Shown: one piece after another, positions 25,673 to 36,281 of the stretch
Numbering within the stretch: the first letter of the stretch is position 1
How the letters are laid out: each line of letters opens with the position of its first letter
Assembly: GCA_017549365.1 (NCBI GenBank)
Contig: JAFYUZ010000020.1
Coordinates: 1-44,464, forward strand
Source: Clostridia bacterium
GTDB lineage: Bacteria > Bacillota > Clostridia > Oscillospirales > CAG-382
Direction: 5' to 3'
DNA length: 44,464 bases
Notes under the pieces: generated by a model
Seen by the model: the letters and a program-made list of their open reading frames with translations, nothing else
Databases searched by the model: none
What the model was told of the DNA's origin: nothing
Translations under genes and position numbers: made by a program

Positions 25673-26953
25673 ATGAATATAATGGTAGTCGGCGGTGGCG
25701 GCCGTGAACACGCCATAATCAAATCGCTGAAAAAGAACAGCGAAATCAAAAAGATCTACGCTCTGCCCGGAAACGGCGGAATGAAGGACGATTGCGAATG
25801 CGTTGCCATTGGTGCAAAGGACATTGATGCCATTGCAGCATTTGCAAAGGAAAACAATATTGATTTTGCCGTTGTAGCTCCCGATGATCCGTTGGTTCTC
25901 GGATGCGTTGACAAGCTCAAGGAGCTTGGTATTCCCTGCTTTGGTCCCGAAAAGAAAGCGGCGATCATTGAAGGAAGCAAGGTTTTTTCCAAAAACCTGA
26001 TGAAAAAATACGGCATTCCCACAGCTCAGTACGAAGTTTTTGACAATGCCAAGGCTGCTCTTTCGTATCTCGAAACCGCACCTATTCCCACAGTTATAAA
26101 GGCCGACGGACTTGCGCTTGGCAAGGGCGTTATAATCGCCATGACACGCGACGAAGCAAAGCAAGCCGTAATTTCCATGATGGAAGACAAGGTTTTCGGC
26201 GACAGCGGCAACAACATTGTTATCGAAGAATTTCTTGAAGGTCCCGAAGTTTCGGTGCTTTCGTTTACCGACGGAAAATGCGTTGTGCCCATGATTTCTT
26301 CCATGGACCACAAGCGTGCAAAAGACAACGACGAAGGTCTTAACACCGGCGGCATGGGAACTATTGCTCCCAATCCTTACTATACTAAGGAAATCGCCGA
26401 CGAATGTATGGAAAAGATTTTCCTCCCCACCATCAACGCTATGAACAGTGAGGGAAGAACTTTTTCGGGTTGTCTTTACTTTGGACTTATGCTCACCAAG
26501 AACGGCCCCAAGGTAATAGAATACAACTGCCGTTTCGGCGATCCCGAAACCCAGGTCGTTCTGCCCCTTCTTGAAAGCGATCTTTTCACAGTTATGAAGG
26601 CGGTGGCAGAAGGAAAGCTTGCGGAAACAGAAGTTAAATTTTCTGATGGTGCCGCATGCTGTGTTGTTATGGCTTCCAACGGATATCCCGAAAAATACGA
26701 AACTGGATTTGAGATCACTTTCCCCGAAAAGCTCGAGGAAAACGAAGAGATCTACGTTGCAGGTGCAAAACTTTGTGACGGCAAGGTTGTGACAAGCGGC
26801 GGACGAGTTCTTGGCGCTGTATCAAAGGGTGCATGCCTTAATTGTGCCATCAAGGGTGCATACGCTCTTTGCGACAAGATTTCCTTCCAAAACGCATACA
26901 AGAGAAACGACATTGGCAAGAAGGCTCTTGCCGTATACAACAAGGAGGTATAA
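25673..26953 (+). CDS. purD: PurD, GAR synthetase
   Basis: PurD joins glycine to phosphoribosylamine, the unstable product of PurF. The 426-residue ATP-grasp enzyme has MVVGGGGREHAIIKSL at the start, VIKADGLALGKGVIIA, EEFLEGPEVSVLSFTDG, GLNTGGMGTIAPNP and VIEYNCRFGDPETQVVLP. AAGGAAG lies before ATG 25673. The gene ends three bases before the purL start, and the purL ribosome binding site lies inside it. Confidence 0.97.
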   Translation: MNIMVVGGGGREHAIIKSLKKNSEIKKIYALPGNGGMKDDCECVAIGAKDIDAIAAFAKENNIDFAVVAPDDPLVLGCVDKLKELGIPCFGPEKKAAIIEGSKVFSKNLMKKYGIPTAQYEVFDNAKAALSYLETAPIPTVIKADGLALGKGVIIAMTRDEAKQAVISMMEDKVFGDSGNNIVIEEFLEGPEVSVLSFTDGKCVVPMISSMDHKRAKDNDEGLNTGGMGTIAPNPYYTKEIADECMEKIFLPTINAMNSEGRTFSGCLYFGLMLTKNGPKVIEYNCRFGDPETQVVLPLLESDLFTVMKAVAEGKLAETEVKFSDGAACCVVMASNGYPEKYETGFEITFPEKLEENEEIYVAGAKLCDGKVVTSGGRVLGAVSKGACLNCAIKGAYALCDKISFQNAYKRNDIGKKALAVYNKEV

Positions 26954-26956
26954 GCT

Positions 26957-29900
26957 GTGGTTTACAGAGTATATGTAGAAAAAAGAGAAGCTCTTGCCAA
27001 CGACGCAAAGGCTCTTCTTTCTGACATCAGACTTCTTCTCGGCATAGAAAATCTTGAATCGCTCCGTCTTATCAACAGATACGACGTTGAAAACATCGAC
27101 AAGGATCTTTTTGATTACGCTGTAAAGACTGTTTTCTCGGAGCCCCAGCTTGATATAGCATCCGAAAAGATCGAATACGGCTCTGATGATACTGTTTTTG
27201 CAGTAGAATTTCTTCCCGGTCAGTTCGACCAGCGAGCAGACTCGGCGGCACAGTGTATTCAGATCATCTCGCACGGCGACAGACCCACTGTTCGCAGTGC
27301 AAAGGTATATATTCTCGGCGGCAAGCTTTCTGACGAGGATATTGCAAAGATAAAGAAATACGTTATCAACCCCGTTGAAAGCCGCGAAGCTACTCTCGAC
27401 AGATTTGATACACTTAAGGCAGAATATGCTCTTCCCGAAACTGTTGAAACTCTCGACGGCTTCTGCGAAATGAACGAAGAAGAGCTTGCATCTTTTCTCA
27501 AAGCCCGCGGTCTTGCCATGGACCTTGACGATCTTAAATTCTGCCAGAGCTATTTCGTTTCCGAAAAGCGCGATCCCACCATCACAGAAATCAAGATGAT
27601 CGATACATATTGGTCTGACCATTGCCGTCACACCACTTTCCTCACCACCATCGACAACGTTGAATTTGAGGACGATCTTCTTAAAGGCGCTTACGAAAGA
27701 TACGTAAACACAAGAAAAGAGCTTGGCAGAACAAAGCCCATAAACCTTATGGACATCGCTACCCTTTCTGTAAAGCATCTTAAAAAAGCAGGTCTTCTCG
27801 ACAAGCTCGACGAATCCGAAGAAATCAATGCTTGCACAGTTAAGATCAAGGTTGAAATTGACGGCAAGGACGAAGACTGGCTTCTTCTTTTCAAAAACGA
27901 AACACACAACCATCCCACAGAAATCGAACCTTTCGGCGGTGCGGCAACTTGTATCGGCGGTGCTATCCGCGATCCCCTTTCGGGACGTGCATACGTTTAC
28001 TCGGCAATGCGTGTAACAGGTGCGGCTGATCCCTTGAAGCCTGTATCCGAAACCATTCCCGGCAAGCTTCCTCAGAGAAAGATCGTAACAACTGCGGCCG
28101 CAGGCTACTCTTCCTACGGCAACCAGATCGGTCTTGCCACAGGACTTGTTGATGAAATATACCACGAAGGTTATGCGGCAAAGCGTCTTGAGATCGGTGC
28201 TGTCGTTGCGGCGGCTCCCGCAAAGAACGTTCGTCGCGAGCGTCCCGATCCCGGTGATGTTATCATTCTTCTCGGCGGCAGAACAGGCCGAGACGGTTGC
28301 GGCGGTGCCACAGGCTCGTCAAAATCTCACAGCGTTGAATCGCTCGAAAGCTGCGGAGCCGAAGTTCAGAAGGGCAACGCCCCCGAAGAGCGCAAGCTTC
28401 AAAGACTTTTCAGAAACGGCAATGCGTCAAGACTTATAAAGCGTTGCAACGACTTTGGTGCAGGCGGCGTTTCTGTTGCAATAGGTGAACTTGCGGACGG
28501 ACTTCTCGTTGACCTTAACGCTGTCCCCAAGAAATACGACGGACTTGACGGCACAGAGCTTGCTATCAGTGAATCGCAGGAAAGAATGGCGGTCGTTGTT
28601 GAAGCAAAGGATGCAGACAAGTTCTGCGAGCTTGCCGCAAGCGAAAACCTTGAAGCAACCATTGTTGCAAAGGTTACCGAAGAACCCAGACTTGTTATGC
28701 ACTGGAACGGCAAGACCATCGTTGATATCAGCCGCGAATTTCTAAATTCCAACGGCGCTGAAAAGCACATTGACATTGCTCCCGCAAAGCCCGAATGCTT
28801 CAAAAAGAAGATCGAAGGTAGCTTCTCGGATAATTATACCGCCCTTGCAGGCGACCTTAACACCTGCTCGAAGCGCGGACTTTCCGAACGTTTTGACTCG
28901 ACCATCGGTGCAGGCACTGTTCTTGCTCCCTTTGGCGGTAAAAATCAGCTTACTCCCGCACAGGTAATGGCAAACAAGATATCTGTTGAAGACAGAGACG
29001 CCGCAGACTGTTCTGTTATGGCGTACGGTTTCAACCCCTTTATCTCCGAAAAGAGCCCCTATCACGGCGCATATCTTGCCGTTATCGAATCTGTATCCAA
29101 GCTTATCGCATCGGGTATGGAATTCAATGACGTTTATCTCACATTCCAGGAATATTTTGAAAAGCCCGGCCGCGATGCAAAGCGTTGGGGCAAGCCCCTT
29201 GCCGCACTTCTCGGTGCTTTCTCGGCACAGCTCGATTTTGGCATCGGCTCTATCGGCGGCAAAGACTCGATGAGCGGAAGCTTTGAAAAGCTCGATGTTC
29301 CTCCCACACTCGTTTCGTTTGCAGTAACCACAGGCAAGATCGCAAGAGTTATTTCCAACGATTTCAAGGGTGCAGGACACAAAGTTGTTCTTATCGCTCC
29401 CGAATACACATCTGACCATCTCCCCTGTCCCGCATCGCAGAAAAAAGTATATGAAACAGTTTCAAAGCTTATCGGCGATGGCAAGGCGATTGCCGCATAC
29501 ACTCCCTGCGTTGGTGGATGCGCAGAAGCTGTTATGAAGATGTGCTTTGGTAACGACATCGGATTTAAGTTTGCCGACGATCTTTCTGTTGATGAAATAT
29601 TCGGCTACAATTACGGTGCCTTTATACTTGAACTTGCAGACGGCGCAGATTGCGACTGCGGCAAGCTTCTCGGTTATACAACAGAAGAAAAAGAGATCGC
29701 ATACAAAGACGAAAAGCTCTGTCTGTGCAAGCTTCTTGACATCTACGAAGGCAAGCTCGAACCTATTTTTGCATGCAACATTCCCTTTGACAAGAAACCC
29801 ATTGAAAAGCTTGACTACAAAGCACAAACAAGAGTTTCCGCAACTGTTAAGTGTGCAAAGCCCAAGGTTCTTATTCCCGTATTCCCCGGCACTAACTGCG

Positions 29901-30655
29901 AATACGACACCGCAAAAGCGTTGAGCTTTGCAGGTGCTGATCCCGAAATCTTTATTATCAGAAACCTTACCTCCGAAGCTGTTGCAAGATCTGTTGAAGA
30001 ATTTGCCGCAAAGACAAAGGAAGCACAGATGATCTTCGTACCCGGCGGATTCTCGGGCGGAGACGAGCCCGACGGCTCGGGTAAGTTCATCACCGCATTC
30101 TTCCGCAGCAACGAAGTAAAGGATGCAGTGGGCGAGCTTCTTGATGTAAGAGGCGGACTTATGTGCGGTATCTGTAACGGATTCCAGGCACTTATAAAGC
30201 TGGGTCTTGTTCCTTACGGAAAGATCATTGATACAGACGAAAACTGTCCTACCCTTACCTACAACGTCATCGGACGCCATCAGTCAAGACTTGTTCGCAC
30301 GCGTATCTGCTCGAACAAATCTCCCTGGCTCTCTGAAACAGAAGTCGGCGATATCTATACTGTTCCGATTTCTCACGGCGAAGGCAGATTTATTGCAAGC
30401 GAAGAACTGATAAGAAAACTTGCCGCAAACGGTCAGATCGCAACTCAGTACGTTGATGCAAACGGCGAACCCACATTTGATATCCGTTGCAACCCCAACG
30501 GCTCTGATTTTGCCATTGAAGGTATCACTTCTCCTGACGGTCGAGTATTCGGCAAGATGGGTCATTCCGAACGTACAGGAAGCGGACTTTACAAAAATGT
30601 TCCCGGTGACTACGACATTGGAATGTTCCGCAGCGCTGTTAAGTTCTTTAAATAA
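26957..30655 (+). CDS. purL: PurL, single-chain FGAM synthase
   Basis: This 1232-residue enzyme converts FGAR to FGAM with glutamine and ATP and replaces the separate PurS, PurQ and PurL. Order: PurS-like N-terminus (about 1-150), synthase halves with YWSDHCRHTTF, ETHNHPTEIEPFGGAATCIG and GSIGGKDSMSGSF, then a class I glutaminase domain with FPGTNCEYDTAKA, MCGICNGFQAL holding the Cys nucleophile, and SHGEGRF. Its length fits the roughly 1230-residue Clostridial type. The start is GTG at 26957, with AAGGAGG at 26942-26948 inside the purD end. Unlike the PurF here, its glutaminase site looks intact. Confidence 0.97.
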   Translation: MVYRVYVEKREALANDAKALLSDIRLLLGIENLESLRLINRYDVENIDKDLFDYAVKTVFSEPQLDIASEKIEYGSDDTVFAVEFLPGQFDQRADSAAQCIQIISHGDRPTVRSAKVYILGGKLSDEDIAKIKKYVINPVESREATLDRFDTLKAEYALPETVETLDGFCEMNEEELASFLKARGLAMDLDDLKFCQSYFVSEKRDPTITEIKMIDTYWSDHCRHTTFLTTIDNVEFEDDLLKGAYERYVNTRKELGRTKPINLMDIATLSVKHLKKAGLLDKLDESEEINACTVKIKVEIDGKDEDWLLLFKNETHNHPTEIEPFGGAATCIGGAIRDPLSGRAYVYSAMRVTGAADPLKPVSETIPGKLPQRKIVTTAAAGYSSYGNQIGLATGLVDEIYHEGYAAKRLEIGAVVAAAPAKNVRRERPDPGDVIILLGGRTGRDGCGGATGSSKSHSVESLESCGAEVQKGNAPEERKLQRLFRNGNASRLIKRCNDFGAGGVSVAIGELADGLLVDLNAVPKKYDGLDGTELAISESQERMAVVVEAKDADKFCELAASENLEATIVAKVTEEPRLVMHWNGKTIVDISREFLNSNGAEKHIDIAPAKPECFKKKIEGSFSDNYTALAGDLNTCSKRGLSERFDSTIGAGTVLAPFGGKNQLTPAQVMANKISVEDRDAADCSVMAYGFNPFISEKSPYHGAYLAVIESVSKLIASGMEFNDVYLTFQEYFEKPGRDAKRWGKPLAALLGAFSAQLDFGIGSIGGKDSMSGSFEKLDVPPTLVSFAVTTGKIARVISNDFKGAGHKVVLIAPEYTSDHLPCPASQKKVYETVSKLIGDGKAIAAYTPCVGGCAEAVMKMCFGNDIGFKFADDLSVDEIFGYNYGAFILELADGADCDCGKLLGYTTEEKEIAYKDEKLCLCKLLDIYEGKLEPIFACNIPFDKKPIEKLDYKAQTRVSATVKCAKPKVLIPVFPGTNCEYDTAKALSFAGADPEIFIIRNLTSEAVARSVEEFAAKTKEAQMIFVPGGFSGGDEPDGSGKFITAFFRSNEVKDAVGELLDVRGGLMCGICNGFQALIKLGLVPYGKIIDTDENCPTLTYNVIGRHQSRLVRTRICSNKSPWLSETEVGDIYTVPISHGEGRFIASEELIRKLAANGQIATQYVDANGEPTFDIRCNPNGSDFAIEGITSPDGRVFGKMGHSERTGSGLYKNVPGDYDIGMFRSAVKFFK

Positions 30656-30688
30656 TCATCCATAAAGAATCGAAAGGAAGTGCTTGAA

Positions 30689-32368
30689 ATGGCATATCTC
30701 AGCGATATAGAAATTGCCCAAAGCATTGAAATGAAAAATATCAGCGACATTGCAAAAACCGCAGGCGTTGATGAAAAATATCTTGAACATTACGGTAAAT
30801 ACAAGGCAAAGATCGACCTTTCGCTCCTTAAGGATAAAAAGGACGAAAAGGACGGAAAGCTTATTCTCGTAACCGCCATAACCCCCACCCCCGCAGGTGA
30901 AGGCAAAACCACAACCACCATCGGTCTTGCCGACGGTATGGCAAAAATCGGAAAGAAAGTTGCAGTTGCTCTGCGCGAACCCTCCCTCGGTCCCGTTTTC
31001 GGAATCAAGGGCGGTGCCGCAGGCGGCGGATATGCACAGGTTGTGCCCATGGAAGACATCAATCTCCACTTCACAGGAGATTTCCACGCCATCGGCGCCG
31101 CAAACAATCTTCTTGCCGCTATGCTTGACAACCACATCCAGCAGGGCAACATTCTCTGTATTGACCCCAGAAAGATCACATGGAAGCGCTGTGTCGATAT
31201 GAACGACAGACAGTTGCGCAACATTGTGGACGGACTTGGCGGCAAACCCAACGGAATGCCCCGTGAGGACGGTTTTGATATCACTGTTGCATCCGAGATC
31301 ATGGCGGTTCTCTGTCTTGCTTCGTCTATCACAGACCTTAAAGAAAGACTTTCCCGCATTATCGTTGGTTATACCTACGACGACAAGCCCGTTACCTGCG
31401 GCGATCTTAAAGCACAGGGTGCAATGACGGCACTTTTGAAGGATGCCATAAAGCCCAACCTTGTACAGACCCTTGAAGGTACACCCGCGTTTGTTCACGG
31501 CGGTCCTTTTGCAAATATTGCCCACGGTTGCAACTCTGTTATTGCAACAAAAACAGCTCTTAAGATGGGCGATTATGCCATCACAGAGGCAGGCTTTGGC
31601 GCAGATCTCGGTGCTGAAAAGTTCCTTGATATCAAGTGCCGCATGGCAGGACTTACCCCTTCGGCTGTTGTTATGGTTGCCACTGTTCGTGCGCTTAAGA
31701 TGCACGGCGGACTTTTGAAAACAGAGCTTGCAAACGAAAATCTTGAAGCTCTTGAAAAGGGTATCCCCAACCTTTTGCGCCACGTTTCCAATATTAAAAA
31801 CGTATACAAGCTCCCCTGCGTGGTTGCCATCAACCGCTTCCCCACCGACACCGACAAGGAAATCGACTTTATTATCGCAAAGTGCAAGGAACTTGGCGTA
31901 AACGTTGTACTTTCGACTGTCTGGGCTGACGGCGGAAACGGCGGTGTTGAACTTGCACGCGAAGTTGTAAGACTTTGTGAAGAGGAAAAGGGCGATTTCA
32001 CCTTCTCGTACGAGCTTTCGGGCACAATCGAAGAAAAGATTGAAGCTGTTGTAAAGAAGATCTACGGCGGATGCGGAATTTCTGTTCTTCCCTCGGCGGC
32101 AAAACAGATTGCAAGCCTTACAGCTCTCGGATTTGGCGAGCTTCCCATCTGTATGGCAAAGACTCAGTATTCTTTCTCTGACGATCCCACAAAGCTTGGC
32201 GCTCCCGAAAACTTCACCGTTACCATCAAAAACGTTAAAGTTTCGGCAGGTGCAGGTTTTATCGTCGTTCTCACCGGCGACATCATGACCATGCCCGGAC
32301 TTCCCAAAGTTCCTGCGGCAGAAAAGATCGACGTTGACGAAGACGGAAAGATCGTTGGTTTGTTCTAA
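30689..32368 (+). CDS. fhs: Fhs, formate-tetrahydrofolate ligase
   Basis: Fhs makes 10-formyl-tetrahydrofolate from formate, tetrahydrofolate and ATP, supplying PurN and the AICAR transformylase. The 559-residue protein has the phosphate loop [19 protein letters not shown] (65 onward), [20 protein letters not shown] and the C-terminal [23 protein letters not shown] 30689 follows AAAGGAAG; a GTG at 30680 overlaps that site. It is the last gene of the riboswitch operon and is followed by a terminator, which makes it part of the ZTP-controlled circuit. Confidence 0.97.
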   Translation: MAYLSDIEIAQSIEMKNISDIAKTAGVDEKYLEHYGKYKAKIDLSLLKDKKDEKDGKLILVTAITPTPAGEGKTTTTIGLADGMAKIGKKVAVALREPSLGPVFGIKGGAAGGGYAQVVPMEDINLHFTGDFHAIGAANNLLAAMLDNHIQQGNILCIDPRKITWKRCVDMNDRQLRNIVDGLGGKPNGMPREDGFDITVASEIMAVLCLASSITDLKERLSRIIVGYTYDDKPVTCGDLKAQGAMTALLKDAIKPNLVQTLEGTPAFVHGGPFANIAHGCNSVIATKTALKMGDYAITEAGFGADLGAEKFLDIKCRMAGLTPSAVVMVATVRALKMHGGLLKTELANENLEALEKGIPNLLRHVSNIKNVYKLPCVVAINRFPTDTDKEIDFIIAKCKELGVNVVLSTVWADGGNGGVELAREVVRLCEEEKGDFTFSYELSGTIEEKIEAVVKKIYGGCGISVLPSAAKQIASLTALGFGELPICMAKTQYSFSDDPTKLGAPENFTVTIKNVKVSAGAGFIVVLTGDIMTMPGLPKVPAAEKIDVDEDGKIVGLF

Positions 32369-32380
32369 AATAAAAATTTT

Positions 32381-32412
32381 AAGGGATGTAAGCTTTTACA
32401 TCCCTTTCTCTT
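32381..32412 (+). terminator. Terminator of the purine operon
   Basis: AAGGGATGTAA (32381-32391) pairs perfectly with TTACATCCCTT (32396-32406) around a four-base loop and is followed by a T/C-rich tract. It begins 12 bases after the fhs stop codon. Confidence 0.87.
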
Positions 32413-32440
32413 AATTATCAAAAACGAAAGCGTATTTTTT

Positions 32441-33742
32441 ATGGAATTTGCTGTCATAATTACGTTTTGCGCCATACTTGTCGCTTGTCTTATCATCGGC
32501 TTTAACCTGATATACGCCCTTCTTGCAGGTCTTGTGCTTTTTTCGGTTTATGCCTTTTGCAAAGGTTTTTCTCTTCGCGAAACTGCAAAAATGGCATTTT
32601 CGGGAATAAAGACGGTTAAAAATATCCTCATCACCTTTATCCTGATCGGAATGATAACCGCTTTATGGCGCGCTTCGGGAACAATTCCCTATATTGTAAG
32701 TATATCATCTTCGCTGATATCACCGAAAGTTTTTCTGCCTGCGGCGTTTATCTTGAATTGTCTTATTTCTTTTCTCACAGGCACGGCCTTTGGCACTGCG
32801 GCAACAGTGGGAGTGATATGTGCAACCATTTCGTCATCCATCGGCTTTTCGCCTGTGCTGACGGGAGGTGCCGTGCTTGCAGGTGCATATTTTGGCGACA
32901 GATGCTCACCCGTTTCCACAAGCGCTCTGCTTGTTTCCACCATTACGAAAACAAATATTTTTTCCAACATAAAAAAGATGTTTGCAACGGGAGCTGTGCC
33001 CTTTGTTATATCGTGCGTCATCTGCTTTATTCTCGGTTCGTCATACAATACCGATGGCGAGATCCCCGATCTTGAAGTCTTGTTTGGGAAAGAATTTGTG
33101 CTGTCGCCGGTTGTGATCGTACCTGCGGTTTTGCTTCTTGTGCTTGCAATTTTAAAGCTGAATGTGCGAATAGTCATGGGTGTGAGCATTGTATCCGCGT
33201 TTCTTATATGCATATTTGTGCAAAAGACAGATGTCTCGGAAATTTTTCTTTGTATTCTGAAAGGATATTCCGCAAAAGACCCAAACATCTCATCAATGCT
33301 GAACGGCGGAGGCATTCTTTCGATGCTTCGAGTTACCGCAATAGTCTGCATTTCTTCGTCGTATTCGGGAATATTTAACAAAACGGGGCTTCTTGACAAA
33401 GCGAAAAAAGGTATAGCAATGCTTGCGGGAAAAACAACTGTGTACCTTGCGGTTCTTTTGACCTCGATCGTTTCGGGTTGCCTTGCCTGCAATCAGACAT
33501 TGACGATCATGCTCACAGAACAGCTTTGCAACGAAACCGAAAAAAACAAGGAAAAGTTTGCAATAATGCTTGAAGACACGGCGGTGGTCATTTCCCCACT
33601 TATTCCGTGGTCGATAGCGGGTGCTGTTCCGCTTGCATCAATAGGTGCGCCGACAGAATCGATACTCTTTGCATTCTTTTTGTATCTGCTTCCTATTGTG
33701 CGAATACTTCACAGCATTGTTTTTAAAAAGAAAACGAAATAA
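32441..33742 (+). CDS. NhaC-family Na+/H+ antiporter
   Basis: A 433-residue membrane protein with about eleven hydrophobic segments. The transporter core carries FLTGTAFGTAATVGVICATI and AGAYFGDRCSPVSTSALLVS, which match the GTSWGT and GDxxSPLSDT regions of the NhaC family of sodium/proton or related antiporters. A second half has SGCLACNQTLTIMLTEQL and VISPLIPWSIAG, also typical. It sits alone between two terminators. No clear promoter or strong ribosome binding site was found before ATG 32441. Some family members swap malate and lactate, so the substrate is open. Confidence 0.87.
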   Translation: MEFAVIITFCAILVACLIIGFNLIYALLAGLVLFSVYAFCKGFSLRETAKMAFSGIKTVKNILITFILIGMITALWRASGTIPYIVSISSSLISPKVFLPAAFILNCLISFLTGTAFGTAATVGVICATISSSIGFSPVLTGGAVLAGAYFGDRCSPVSTSALLVSTITKTNIFSNIKKMFATGAVPFVISCVICFILGSSYNTDGEIPDLEVLFGKEFVLSPVVIVPAVLLLVLAILKLNVRIVMGVSIVSAFLICIFVQKTDVSEIFLCILKGYSAKDPNISSMLNGGGILSMLRVTAIVCISSSYSGIFNKTGLLDKAKKGIAMLAGKTTVYLAVLLTSIVSGCLACNQTLTIMLTEQLCNETEKNKEKFAIMLEDTAVVISPLIPWSIAGAVPLASIGAPTESILFAFFLYLLPIVRILHSIVFKKKTK

Positions 33743-33745
33743 CAC

Positions 33746-33780
33746 AAAAATCTCCGTGCAATATGCACGGAGATTTTTTT
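33746..33780. terminator. Bidirectional terminator between the antiporter and UPF0210 genes
   Basis: AAAAATCTCCGTGCA and TGCACGGAGATTTTT form a perfect 15-bp stem around a three-base loop (33761-33763), with T-tracts on both strands. Confidence 0.93.
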
Positions 33781-33786
33781 AATAAC

Positions 33787-35145
33787 TTAGTTTCTGAGAC
33801 TGTGAATCGGTGCGGGGATTCGTCCGCCGCGTTTGATGAATTTTTCACACGAGAAGGTGTTTACGGGAATGATGGGTGCATATCCGAGAAGACCGCCGAA
33901 TTCTACACTGTCACCGACTTTTCTGCCATATGCGGGAATAAGTCTGACAGCAGTGGTCTTGCTGTTTATCATACCGATCGCCGCTTCGTCTGCGATGATA
34001 CCCGAAATAGTTTCTGCCGAGGTGTCGCCGGGGATAGCGATCATATCAAGTCCGACAGAGCATACGCAGGTCATTGCTTCAAGCTTTTCAAGAGTGAGCG
34101 AACCGCAGGATACGGCGTCGATCATGCCTTGGTCTTCGGAAACAGGAATGAAAGCACCCGAAAGTCCACCAACGTGAGAGGAAGCCATGGCTCCGCCCTT
34201 CTTAACGGCATCGTTAAGCATTGCAAGAGCAGCTGTTGTTCCGGGAGCTCCGCAGCTTTCAAGTCCCATACCCTCAAGAATGTGAGCAACAGAGTCGCCG
34301 ACGGCAGGTGTGGGAGCGAGAGAAAGATCGACAATACCAAAAGGAACGCCAAGTCTCTTTGACGCTTCGCCCGCAACCAGCTGACCCATACGGGTGACCT
34401 TGAATGCGGTCTTTTTGATAACGTCTGCAAGGGTTGAAAAATCACAGTCGCCTGCACGCTCTACGGCACTTCTTACAACGCCGGGACCCGATACACCAAC
34501 GTTTATAACAGTTTCGGGTTCACCGACGCCATGGAAAGCACCTGCCATAAATGGGTTATCCTCGGGAACGTTTGCGAAAACGACGAATTTTGCACATCCG
34601 ATAGAATCGTTGTCACGCGTGAGATATGCAAGCTTTTTGATATTTTCACCGCATATTTTTACTGCATCCATATTGATGCCCGAACGGGTCGTGCCGACGT
34701 TTACCGACGAGCAAACCTTTCCCGTTGTTGCAAGGGCTTCGGGTATGGCCTCGAGAAGGCATTTATCGTTGGCGGTGATGCCCTTATGTACAAGAGCAGA
34801 AAATCCGCCGAGGAAGTTGATGCCGACAGTGTCTGCCGCCTTGTCAAGAGTTTTTGCAATCTCGATATAATCTTCGGCACTCCTCGAACCGCCGACGATG
34901 GCAACAGGTGTTACCGAAACGCGCTTGTTGATGATCGGTATTCCATATTCTTTTTCGATGTTGCAACCTGTTTCCACAAGTTTTTCTGCATTTTTGGTGA
35001 TCTTATCATAGATCTTTCTGCAGGTTTCCTTGTTGGAATCGGTCTGACAGTCGAGAAGCGAAATGCCCATTGTAATCGTGCGGACATCAAGATGCTCCTC
35101 GCGTATCATATTTATGGTTTCAAGAATATCTTTTGTATTGAGCAT
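33787..35145 (-). CDS. UPF0210 (DUF711) family protein
   Basis: A 452-residue cytoplasmic protein of the UPF0210/DUF711 family, widespread in Clostridia and archaea and of unknown function. Typical stretches are [59 protein letters not shown] and the C-terminal [19 protein letters not shown] followed by [13 protein letters not shown]. It lies 21 bases downstream of an ACT-domain protein gene in the same direction; this pairing is common in Firmicutes and suggests a joint role, possibly amino-acid sensing. No enzymatic motif is evident to me. Confidence 0.92.
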   Translation of the reverse strand: MLNTKDILETINMIREEHLDVRTITMGISLLDCQTDSNKETCRKIYDKITKNAEKLVETGCNIEKEYGIPIINKRVSVTPVAIVGGSRSAEDYIEIAKTLDKAADTVGINFLGGFSALVHKGITANDKCLLEAIPEALATTGKVCSSVNVGTTRSGINMDAVKICGENIKKLAYLTRDNDSIGCAKFVVFANVPEDNPFMAGAFHGVGEPETVINVGVSGPGVVRSAVERAGDCDFSTLADVIKKTAFKVTRMGQLVAGEASKRLGVPFGIVDLSLAPTPAVGDSVAHILEGMGLESCGAPGTTAALAMLNDAVKKGGAMASSHVGGLSGAFIPVSEDQGMIDAVSCGSLTLEKLEAMTCVCSVGLDMIAIPGDTSAETISGIIADEAAIGMINSKTTAVRLIPAYGRKVGDSVEFGGLLGYAPIIPVNTFSCEKFIKRGGRIPAPIHSLRN

Positions 35146-35166
35146 TGTGCGTATTCCTCCGAAGGC

Positions 35167-35436
35167 TTATATTCTGTGCATCGAATTGAAGATGTCTTCG
35201 TGCATAGCCTGAATAAGAAGCCCGTTCTGCTCGCCGAGTAATCTGAGCTCGTCTACAAAATCTCCGAAACTGATCGACAGCTCGTCAATTTCTACAAGCA
35301 TCATCATGGCAAAATAATCCTGAAGTACGCTCTGTGAAATGTCAACGATGTTTGCACCGAAATCCGCACATCTTGTGCTGACTTTGGCAATAATGCCCTT
35401 TGTATCTTTTCCTGTTACTGTAATAACTGATTTCAT
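35167..35436 (-). CDS. ACT-domain protein (UPF0237)
   Basis: An 89-residue protein made of one ACT domain: KSVITVTGKDTKGIIAKVST at the start followed by NIVDISQSVLQDYFAMMMLVE. ACT domains bind small ligands, usually amino acids, and regulate partner proteins. This UPF0237 type is regularly encoded next to UPF0210 and here precedes it by 21 bases, so it probably regulates or forms a complex with that protein. The ligand is unknown. Confidence 0.92.
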   Translation of the reverse strand: MKSVITVTGKDTKGIIAKVSTRCADFGANIVDISQSVLQDYFAMMMLVEIDELSISFGDFVDELRLLGEQNGLLIQAMHEDIFNSMHRI

Positions 35437-35471
35437 TTTTAGATTCCTTTCGAGTGAATTGCTACTTGATT

Positions 35472-35500
35472 ATTTTACCATATTTAATTCAAAAAGTAAA
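35472..35500 (-). promoter_or_regulatory. Probable promoter of the ACT/UPF0210 operon
   Basis: On the minus strand TTTACT (35500-35495), a 17-base spacer and TAAAAT (35477-35472) lie about 36 bases before the ACT-domain start codon. The -10 is five of six, the -35 four of six. Confidence 0.55.
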
Positions 35501-35530
35501 GACCTCAAACGGCTAATTATTACATAAATT

Positions 35531-35560
35531 TTGGCGTTGGAATGTTTTTTCCAACGCCAA
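35531..35560 (-). terminator. Hairpin after the polysaccharide deacetylase operon
   Basis: TTGGCGTTGGAA (35531-35542) pairs perfectly with TTCCAACGCCAA (35549-35560). It lies just beyond the deacetylase stop codon on the minus strand, but the following T-tract on that strand is weak. Confidence 0.7.
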
Positions 35561-35564
35561 CGTT

Positions 35565-36281
35565 TTATATGCTCATAAGTTCCGATACTGTCACAAATCT
35601 GTATCCGTCTTCCGAAAGCTCTTTTAATATTCTTTCAAGAGCCACAGGTGTTGGGCTTGAACCCGCATTGTAATCGTGAAAAAGGATTATATCGCCATCT
35701 TTAAGATTTTCGATGACAGTTTCAACAATGCAATCTGCACTGGGACACGCCCAGTCACGGGTGTCTTGTCTCCACGACCAAAGAACGGGTTTTCCGTCGC
35801 ACTCGATTATCTCCTTTACGATATCGTTGTTCAGATATCCGCCGGGAGGACGAAAAAGCTTTGGTGTTTCCCCCGTGATATTATATATCACATCGGAAGT
35901 TTTTCTTACTTCGTCGATAAAATCCGATGCAGAAATCTTTTTAAGATCGGGATGAGAAAAAGTGTGGTTTCCTATCTCATGTCCCTGCTCCGCTTCACTT
36001 TTCACTATATCGGGATAAAGAAGCGCATTGCTTCCCACCACAAAAAAGGTTGCTTTGGCACCGTATTTTTTTAGGATATCAAGTATCTCGGGGGTATATT
36101 TTGGGTGCGGCCCATCGTCAAAGGTCAATGCCACACATTTTTTTGCCGAACGGTTATTGACAACGAGATTGCTGTTTCCTTTTTCAAATTCATAATCGCT
36201 GATTCGTTCGGCGTTTACTGCCGATGACGAAAAAGCGAAGAATAGTGCAAGCATCATCGTCAAAAATCTTTTTACTATCAT
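35565..36281 (-). CDS. Polysaccharide deacetylase (PdaB/chitin-deacetylase type)
   Basis: A 238-residue NodB-domain enzyme with an N-terminal signal or anchor segment (about 4-23), expected to act outside the membrane on N-acetylglucosamine or muramic residues. All NodB motifs are present: ALTFDDGPHP (catalytic Asp pair), GNHTFSHPDL (metal His pair), RPPGGYLN and the C-terminal IILFHDYNAG. It overlaps the upstream PdaA-like gene by 4 bases (ATGA), so the two are coupled. In Bacillus, PdaB is needed for spore stability, which would suit the sporulation genes here, but direct evidence for that substrate is lacking. Confidence 0.88.
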   Translation of the reverse strand: MIVKRFLTMMLALFFAFSSSAVNAERISDYEFEKGNSNLVVNNRSAKKCVALTFDDGPHPKYTPEILDILKKYGAKATFFVVGSNALLYPDIVKSEAEQGHEIGNHTFSHPDLKKISASDFIDEVRKTSDVIYNITGETPKLFRPPGGYLNNDIVKEIIECDGKPVLWSWRQDTRDWACPSADCIVETVIENLKDGDIILFHDYNAGSSPTPVALERILKELSEDGYRFVTVSELMSI